Positions 7,096 to 10,589 of a stretch of 10,589 nucleotides of DNA are shown piece by piece; within the stretch, counting starts at the first letter, position 1, and every line of letters begins with the position of its first letter. The notes beneath the pieces were generated by a model. The model was not told where the DNA came from, did no database searches, and saw nothing but the letters and a program-made list of their open reading frames with translations. The translations under genes and the position numbers were made by a program. Source of the DNA: Clostridia bacterium (GTDB lineage Bacteria > Bacillota > Clostridia > Oscillospirales > Acutalibacteraceae); contig CAAEVU010000048.1 in the NCBI GenBank assembly GCA_900759575.1, positions 1 to 10,589 on the forward strand, given 5' to 3'.

Positions 7096-7747
7096 TCCGG
7101 AATCCCGCCGCAGAGCGGTGGAAGAAAATATTGGGCTGGTGCATTTGTGTGCCAGACGGTTCCTGGGTCGGGGCGTGGAGTACGACGACTTGTTCCAGGC
7201 CGGGTGCGTGGGGCTTATTAAAGCGGCGGAAAATTTTGACACCACCCGGGGCGTGAAATTTTCCACCTATGCTGTGCCGGTGATCTTGGGAGAGGTGCGG
7301 CGTTTGTTCCGGGACGGGGGAGCGCTGCGTGTTTCCCGAGGCTTGCGCGACCTGGGAAAACGGGCCATGGAGGAATCGGACCGGCTGCGTCAGGAAACGG
7401 GTCAAAGCCCGGGCGTGGCCCAGATTGCCCAACGCCTGGGAGTGTCCGTGGAAAAAGCGGCTCTGGCACTGGGAGTAGGACAGGCACCCGTGTCCCTCAC
7501 CGATGGGGAAGAGGGCGGAAACCTGGACATCCCCGTGGAAGCCCCTGAAGAGCGCATGACGGAACGCATGACCCTGTATCAAATCATTCGCACTTTGGAG
7601 GAACGGGACCAAAAGCTGATCCAGTACCGGTATTTTCAAGGCAAGACCCAAACGGAAACCGCGGCGCTGCTGGGGATGACCCAAGTGCAGGTCAGCCGGC
7701 GGGAGAAAAAGCTTCTCACCTATATGCGCGCAGCGTTTGACCAATAG
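7079..7747 (+). CDS. sigF: RNA polymerase sigma-F factor (forespore-specific)
   Basis: This 222-residue sigma-70-family protein directs the first wave of forespore transcription. Core-binding region 2 shows DDLFQAGCVGLIKAAENFD (36-54) and FSTYAVPVILGEVRRLFRD (61-79). The region 4 helix-turn-helix is around QTETAALLGMTQVQVSRREK (191-210). Position after spoIIAA and spoIIAB separates SigF from the similar SigG. The start is unusual: an in-frame TGA at 7067 leaves only TTG 7079 or GTG 7118, and neither has a Shine-Dalgarno sequence. TTG 7079 overlaps spoIIAB by 17 bases, which fits translational coupling. From TTG, the protein still lacks about 30 N-terminal residues present in B. subtilis SigF. 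The conserved part begins at EENIGLVHLCARRF (15-28). The family call is firm; the exact start is not. Confidence 0.93.
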   Translation: MTPKSDPESRRRAVEENIGLVHLCARRFLGRGVEYDDLFQAGCVGLIKAAENFDTTRGVKFSTYAVPVILGEVRRLFRDGGALRVSRGLRDLGKRAMEESDRLRQETGQSPGVAQIAQRLGVSVEKAALALGVGQAPVSLTDGEEGGNLDIPVEAPEERMTERMTLYQIIRTLEERDQKLIQYRYFQGKTQTETAALLGMTQVQVSRREKKLLTYMRAAFDQ

Positions 7748-7790
7748 AAAACGCCTCGTTTTTCCCATTTGGAAAAGCGAGGCGTTTTTT
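7748..7790 (+). terminator. Intrinsic terminator after sigF, possibly bidirectional
   Basis: AAAACGCCTCG (7748-7758) pairs with CGAGGCGTTTT (7778-7788). The stem continues inside as TTTTCC (7760-7765) with GGAAAA (7771-7776), one T-G wobble between the two blocks, and the loop CATTT. Six T residues end the plus-strand side (7785-7790). On the minus strand the stem ends in TTTT, so it may also serve the convergent GNAT gene, for which no other terminator was found. Confidence 0.9.
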
Positions 7791-7839
7791 GTGTAAAGCT
7801 CAGTTCAGGGCTGCTATTTTTGGGAGAAGGTCCTATACG

Positions 7840-8430
7840 TTAGAGATAGTTAGGAGACCCGGATTTTTTAGGTTTGCGGTCTGTGGGTAAAAGAGAATAA
7901 ACGGTCAGATCTACAATACCCTTGTCCGGCCAAAGAAATCCTTCCCGGATGGTGCCCTCTTTTACAAAACCGCAGCGTTCCAAAACAAGAACCGCCCGGT
8001 AATTGATGGGCAGTACAAAACATTGAATGCGATGGATTCCCACCGACTGGAACAGATAGTCCACCGTGGCCCGCACAGCGGAAGAAGCGTATCCTTGGCC
8101 GGTAAATTCGTGGTTGAGAATAAACGACAAGGTCACGCTTTCGATCTGGGGATCGATGTGGGAAAGCTCCATCAGACCTACCAGTTGGTTTAAGGTGGAG
8201 TAGATCCCCAGCACCACGCCCCGCCGTTCCTGGAACAGCGTGTCAAACTGCCGCAGTTTGGCAGCGCACTCTCTGGGGGTGCGCACCGCGCCTTCGGGAG
8301 TAAAGCGGTGGCTGTCCTCGTCGCTGAGGATTTGCCAAAGCCCATCCATATCCATGTCGGTAATACGGGTCAAAGTGACTTTTTCACTGGTGATAAAGGG
8401 ATAACTGGAAAACAGCAGGGAACTTTTCAT
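7840..8430 (-). CDS. GNAT-family N-acetyltransferase, RimJ/RimL-like
   Basis: This 196-residue protein resembles acetyltransferases that use acetyl-CoA to modify amino groups of proteins or small molecules. The acetyl-CoA pyrophosphate-binding turn is in HEFTGQGYASSAV, with GQGYAS at 111-116. The C-terminal family signature NYRAVLVLERCGF starts at Asn143 and is followed by EGTIREGFLW. The ATG at 8430 is chosen because GGAGGAGG, reading down from 8442, sits just upstream; the longer open frame would overlap the HAD gene and has no such site. It lies 28 bases after the HAD gene in the same direction, so the two are probably co-transcribed. The substrate cannot be predicted, and ribosomal-protein acetylation should not be assumed. 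The gene converges on sigF. Confidence 0.9.
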   Translation of the reverse strand: MKSSLLFSSYPFITSEKVTLTRITDMDMDGLWQILSDEDSHRFTPEGAVRTPRECAAKLRQFDTLFQERRGVVLGIYSTLNQLVGLMELSHIDPQIESVTLSFILNHEFTGQGYASSAVRATVDYLFQSVGIHRIQCFVLPINYRAVLVLERCGFVKEGTIREGFLWPDKGIVDLTVYSLLPTDRKPKKSGSPNYL

Positions 8431-8458
8431 GGCGCCTCCTCCTTTCCTTGGGTCGTGC

Positions 8459-9085
8459 TCAGTCCACCAAAAGCTGCAGCAGGTCTTTTGGCTCCTTGAT
8501 TTCTTCCACGCCGGAAATTTGGCCGAATCCATAGGCGGCGTGGATAAACGGTACCCCTGCCTGTTTGGCGGCTTCCTGGTCCAAGGTGGTGTCACCCACG
8601 TACACCGGCGCTTTCAAGCCGTTGCGCTGGGCGATCAGCTGAATGTTTTCTTCTTTGGGCCGTCCAGTGCGGCCAATGCACTCCCAGTCCTTAAAATAGG
8701 AATGAAGTTTATGGGCATCTAAAAAGCAGGGAATGTATTCCTTGTTGCAGTTGCTTACGATAAATAAGGGCAGCCGTTGAGAAAGTCTATCCAGTGTTTC
8801 TTCCAAATGGGGATAAAGCTGTCCGCCGTGTTTCCGCAAGTAGTCGGTTTCCACTTGGCAGCACAGGTCGAAAAGCTCCAAGTGACGCTGGGGGGAAAGA
8901 TAGGGAAACAGAGTGGCCATCAGATTCTCCGCAGTCATGCCCATAACGCTTTCCAACTGCTCTCTTGTGGGCAGGTTTTTTACATCGGGCGCATCTCGCA
9001 GGGCCATTCCCCAGGATATCATTATTGGCTGGGTGGCGTCCCAAAGGGTGCCGTCCAGGTCAAAAATAATGCCGTCATATTTCAT
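8459..9085 (-). CDS. HAD-superfamily hydrolase, phosphoglycolate phosphatase-like
   Basis: This 208-residue cytoplasmic phosphatase carries all four HAD motifs. Motif I is DLDGT (9-13), where Asp9 is the nucleophile and Asp11 the acid/base. Motif II is VSN, with Ser111. Motif III is Lys144 in GRPKEEN. Motif IV is GDTTLD, with Asp165 and Asp169. The α-helical region between motifs I and II (roughly 20-85) is a subclass I cap, as in Gph and PpaX-type enzymes that hydrolyse small phosphate esters. AAAGGAG (9099-9093 on the minus strand), 7 bases upstream, fixes the start. It is the first gene of a two-gene unit with the GNAT protein. The substrate is unknown, because closely similar caps act on phosphoglycolate, pyrophosphate or sugar phosphates. 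Confidence 0.93.
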   Translation of the reverse strand: MKYDGIIFDLDGTLWDATQPIMISWGMALRDAPDVKNLPTREQLESVMGMTAENLMATLFPYLSPQRHLELFDLCCQVETDYLRKHGGQLYPHLEETLDRLSQRLPLFIVSNCNKEYIPCFLDAHKLHSYFKDWECIGRTGRPKEENIQLIAQRNGLKAPVYVGDTTLDQEAAKQAGVPFIHAAYGFGQISGVEEIKEPKDLLQLLVD

Positions 9086-9120
9086 GGAAGGACTCCTTTC
9101 TGTCCATGGTTCTGCCCTCT

Positions 9121-9149
9121 ATTATAGCGAATGTGGATACCGTTTTCAA
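9121..9149 (-). promoter_or_regulatory. Sigma-A promoter of the HAD-GNAT operon
   Basis: On the minus strand TTGAAA (9149-9144) and a perfect TATAAT (9126-9121) are separated by 17 bases. Transcription would start near 9114, giving a leader of about 30 bases to the ATG at 9085. Confidence 0.85.
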
Positions 9150-9183
9150 GAAAAGGCAGAATTTCCATTTCTCTTGGAAAAAG

Positions 9184-9212
9184 AAAAACAGGCCGGATCA
9201 AGGGCCTGTTTT
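9184..9212 (-). terminator. Intrinsic terminator after metA
   Basis: On the minus strand AAAACAGGCC (9212-9203) pairs with GGCCTGTTTT (9194-9185) around an 8-base loop, followed by more T residues. It ends the metA unit about 35 bases before the HAD promoter. Confidence 0.87.
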
Positions 9213-9231
9213 ATCGATATGAATAGAAGAA

Positions 9232-10143
9232 TCATCCCAAAAAGTCGTAGGGCGTCTGCTGGTATACATAGTAGTTGAGCCAGTTGGCCACCAGCAAATG
9301 GGCGTTGCTCCGCCAAGTAAAGGGCGGCGTCTTGGTGTCGTCATCGTCGGGGAAATAATGGTACGGCACTTTGGGGTTCAATCCTTTGTTGATGTCCCGG
9401 AAATATTCCTTGGCCAAAGTGTCCCGGTCGTATTCCGCGTGACCTGTGACGAAGATCTGCCTGCCGTTGTGGTTTGTCACAATGTGGAGTCCCGCCAGAT
9501 CTGAAACAGCCAAGGGGATCAATTCCGGATGTTTTTTCACATCTTCCATCCGCACTTCCGTGTAACGGGAATGAGGCGCAAAGTAGTTGTCGTCAAAGCC
9601 GCGCATCAACGGATGGTACGGATTGAGCACCGTATGATTGTATATGCCGCTGAGTTTTTCCGGAAGGGGATACTTGGGGATACCATAGTGATAATAGAGC
9701 CCTGCCTGGGCGCCCCAGCAGATATGAAGCACGGAATAGACGTTTTCCTTGCTCCACTCCATGATCCGGCACATTTCGTCCCAGTAGTCCACTTCTTCAA
9801 AGGGAAGTTTTTCCACCGGGGCGCCGGTGATGATCATGCCGTCAAATTTCTGATCCTTTACGTCGTCAAAGGTTTTATAGAAGGTATTCAAATGATAGGA
9901 GCTGGTATTTTTGCTCACATGGGTGGCAGTGTGAAGCAGTTCCACGTCCACTTGCAGCGGGGAGTTGCTGAGAAGTCGCAGAAGCTGAGTTTCTGTTTCA
10001 ATCTTTGTGGGCATCAAATTCAGTATAGCGATCTTTAAAGGACGGATGTCCTGCAAGTTGGCCCGTTCATGGGTCATGACAAAGATGTTTTCCGATTCCA
10101 GTACTTCAATAGCAGGTAAATCGGCTTGAATACGGATGGGCAT
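9232..10143 (-). CDS. metA: Homoserine O-acyltransferase MetA (probably O-acetyltransferase)
   Basis: This 303-residue cytoplasmic enzyme activates homoserine for methionine synthesis. The family is named for succinyl transfer, but its Glu111 members use acetyl-CoA. Here Glu111 lies in TGAPVEKLPFEEVDYW, matching the acetyl-type enzymes of Bacillus; E. coli MetA has Gly there. The catalytic residues fall at the expected numbers: Lys47 (NLMPTKIET), nucleophile Cys142 (HICWGAQAG), and His235 and Glu237 (TGHAEYD). Length is normal. The ATG at 10143 has AAAGGCG (10157-10151 on the minus strand) as a moderate ribosome binding site. The open frame extends to 10224, but that part has no ribosome binding site and is unlike the family. 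The gene stands alone, with a leader of about 170 bases that is not a recognisable SAM riboswitch or T-box. Confidence 0.95.
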   Translation of the reverse strand: MPIRIQADLPAIEVLESENIFVMTHERANLQDIRPLKIAILNLMPTKIETETQLLRLLSNSPLQVDVELLHTATHVSKNTSSYHLNTFYKTFDDVKDQKFDGMIITGAPVEKLPFEEVDYWDEMCRIMEWSKENVYSVLHICWGAQAGLYYHYGIPKYPLPEKLSGIYNHTVLNPYHPLMRGFDDNYFAPHSRYTEVRMEDVKKHPELIPLAVSDLAGLHIVTNHNGRQIFVTGHAEYDRDTLAKEYFRDINKGLNPKVPYHYFPDDDDTKTPPFTWRSNAHLLVANWLNYYVYQQTPYDFLG

Positions 10144-10152
10144 GTGCTCACG

Positions 10153-10246
10153 CCTTTCTATATATAGTAGGAAAAAAAGAAAGGTCAGCCAGAAAGAGTA
10201 GAAACAAAAAGAAGTGGAAGACATTCCGGAAAATGGGTTGACCTTT
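10153..10246 (-). promoter_or_regulatory. metA: Candidate metA leader element with alternative pairings
   Basis: Three minus-strand segments compete. A is AAAGGTCA (10246-10239). B is TGACCTTTCT (10187-10178). C is AGAAAGG (10159-10153), which contains most of the ribosome binding site. A-B is an 8-bp stem across a 51-base loop, and a run of seven T follows B directly, so it resembles a terminator. B-C is a 7-bp stem over 18 bases that would hide the ribosome binding site. It matches no riboswitch class I know. The region is A/T-rich and low in complexity, so chance pairing is possible. Confidence 0.35.
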
Positions 10247-10267
10247 TGGCGAAAGAAATGGTATAAT
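10238..10267 (+). promoter_or_regulatory. Rightward promoter, upstream-most of the presumed rRNA series
   Basis: TTGACC (10238-10243) and a perfect TATAAT (10262-10267) are 18 bases apart, with an extended -10 TGG directly before the TATAAT. Transcription would start near 10274 and run toward the right edge. Its first bases can form CTCCGC (10275-10280) with GCGGGG (10285-10290). Confidence 0.65.
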
Positions 10268-10333
10268 AAAGAAACTCCGCAGGAGCGGGGTAACCGCGAT
10301 CTATATAGGAAAGCGGTGCAGATATTATACCAT
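10258..10333. repeat. 11-bp perfect inverted repeat placing two -10 elements face to face
   Basis: ATGGTATAATA (10258-10268) and TATTATACCAT (10323-10333) are perfect inverted copies 54 bases apart. Each carries an extended -10 (TGGTATAAT), so one copy points right and the other left. Confidence 0.85.
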
Positions 10334-10353
10334 AAGGGGAATAGCCTTGTACA
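10324..10353 (-). promoter_or_regulatory. metA: Candidate leftward promoter of metA
   Basis: On the minus strand a perfect TATAAT (10329-10324), preceded by TGG as an extended -10, has TGTACA (10353-10348) 18 bases upstream. That -35 matches TTGACA at only four of six positions, but an extended -10 can compensate. It would start near 10317 and give a metA leader of about 170 bases. It faces the rightward promoter at 10238-10267. Confidence 0.55.
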
Positions 10354-10429
10354 GTAGGAGTTGGCAATGCCGGTTCCAGGGGGTTATTCGGAGTCAAAGA
10401 GGATTTTCAAAAAAACTTGGAAAAACCTG

Positions 10430-10458
10430 TTGACAAATGGAAAACGGTATGGTATTAT
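10430..10458 (+). promoter_or_regulatory. Strong promoter, probably of an rRNA operon
   Basis: TTGACA (10430-10435) and TATTAT (10453-10458) are 17 bases apart, preceded by an A-rich UP-like tract. Transcription would begin near 10465. The rRNA assignment is an inference from the tandem, A-rich arrangement and the structured non-coding leader that follows; no rRNA sequence is inside the window. Confidence 0.8.
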
Positions 10459-10461
10459 ATT

Positions 10462-10557
10462 TGAGCGCTCGAGAGAGCTCACTCAAGTAAAAGAAACCCG
10501 AGTTTCGACTCAGGCGAGTAACGAACGGGTTCGAATTTCAGGTCGAAAGACCTGAAA
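10462..10557 (+). other. Structured non-coding leader (presumed rRNA operon leader)
   Basis: Three hairpins fill this stretch. The first pairs GCTC (10467-10470) with GAGC (10475-10478), extended by TGA and TCA outside it. The second is a 14-bp composite stem: AACCCG (10495-10500) with CGGGTT (10526-10531), TTCG (10504-10507) with CGAA (10522-10525), and ACTC (10508-10511) with GAGT (10516-10519). The third is TTTCAGGTC (10536-10544) with GACCTGAAA (10549-10557) around a GAAA tetraloop. A tracts follow rather than T tracts, so these are not terminators. Such leaders are typical of rrn transcripts, where they can recruit antitermination factors; that role is inferred. Confidence 0.5.
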
Positions 10558-10575
10558 AAAACTTGAAAAAAGTGC

Positions 10576-10589
10576 TTGACAAACTGAAA
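10576..10589 (+). promoter_or_regulatory. Third promoter of the series, cut by the window edge
   Basis: A perfect TTGACA (10576-10581) occurs at the same place in the second copy of the A-rich module as the -35 at 10430. Its -10 would be expected about 17 bases later, near 10599, outside the window. Confidence 0.65.

Larger units (their letters stand above)
10409..10589 (+). repeat. Direct repeat of an A-rich promoter module
   Basis: Positions 10409-10443 and 10555-10589 are 35-base copies, identical at 28 positions without gaps, 146 bases apart. Each holds a run of seven A, ACTTG, a second A run and TTGACAAA. The A-rich part resembles an UP element, as expected for strong stable-RNA promoters. 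The second copy is cut by the window edge. Confidence 0.85.

Noticed and set aside
7791..7839. Separate terminator for the GNAT gene on the minus strand
   Set aside because: No stem with a T run was found here. The sigF terminator may act in both directions instead.
8431..8595. 55-residue N-terminal extension of the GNAT protein
   Set aside because: It would overlap the HAD gene, has no ribosome binding site and is unlike GNAT N-termini. GGAGGAGG just upstream of 8430 marks the real start.
10159..10188. Second metA promoter (CTGACC with TATATA on the minus strand)
   Set aside because: Transcription would start within or just after the ribosome binding site at 10157-10151, leaving no usable leader.
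10281..10300. T-box-like stretch (GGGGTAACCGCG) on the plus strand
   Set aside because: It resembles the end of the T-box antiterminator but lacks the full GGGTGGNACCGCG core. There is no specifier stem and no aminoacyl-tRNA synthetase or amino acid gene downstream on that strand.
10522..10540. tRNA T-loop-like GGTTCGAAT in the leader at the right end
   Set aside because: No matching T stem, anticodon arm or acceptor stem surrounds it. The bases are better explained by the composite hairpin at 10495-10531.

Overview
This window looks like chromosomal DNA from a spore-forming, Gram-positive member of the Clostridia, probably Oscillospiraceae-like. That is an inference from four signs: an intact spoIIAA-spoIIAB-sigF operon, an S-layer-homology (SLH) surface protein, strong AGGAGG-type ribosome binding sites with sigma-A promoters, and moderately GC-rich coding DNA with valS next to folC, an order also known in Bacillus subtilis. 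No mobile element, CRISPR array, phage gene or tRNA is visible.

Layout, left to right. (1) 1-1905: a single-gene unit with its own promoter and terminator, encoding a secreted transglutaminase-like protein with three C-terminal SLH repeats. (2) 1988-4722: valS, with a strong promoter and a short structured leader but no T-box. (3) 4737-6306: a promoter, a textbook ZTP (pfl) riboswitch with a fused intrinsic terminator, then folC and a strong terminator. (4) 6347-7790: the sporulation operon spoIIAA-spoIIAB-sigF, three genes that overlap at their junctions, closed by a terminator. (5) Minus strand, 9149-7840: a HAD-family phosphatase followed by a GNAT acetyltransferase under one promoter. (6) Minus strand, 10353-9184: metA, with the residues expected of an acetyl-CoA-using homoserine acyltransferase, and a long structured leader. 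(7) 10238-10589, plus strand: two complete promoters plus the start of a third, set in a duplicated A-rich module with a hairpin-rich leader. This is very likely the promoter region of a ribosomal RNA operon that begins just beyond the right edge.

The genes are mostly housekeeping. folC retains and polyglutamylates folates and is controlled by a sensor of ZTP, the alarmone of low 10-formyl-tetrahydrofolate, so that unit is a self-consistent feedback circuit. SpoIIAA, SpoIIAB and SigF form the classic forespore partner-switching module. MetA opens methionine synthesis, which uses folate one-carbon units, but nothing in the sequence links it physically to folC.

I do not see a clearly new multi-gene system. 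The parts that most deserve a second look are regulatory: face-to-face promoters between metA and the presumed rRNA operon, a three-way pairing in the metA leader that could choose between a terminator and a masked ribosome binding site, the ZTP riboswitch on folC, and an unusually short SigF that starts at TTG.
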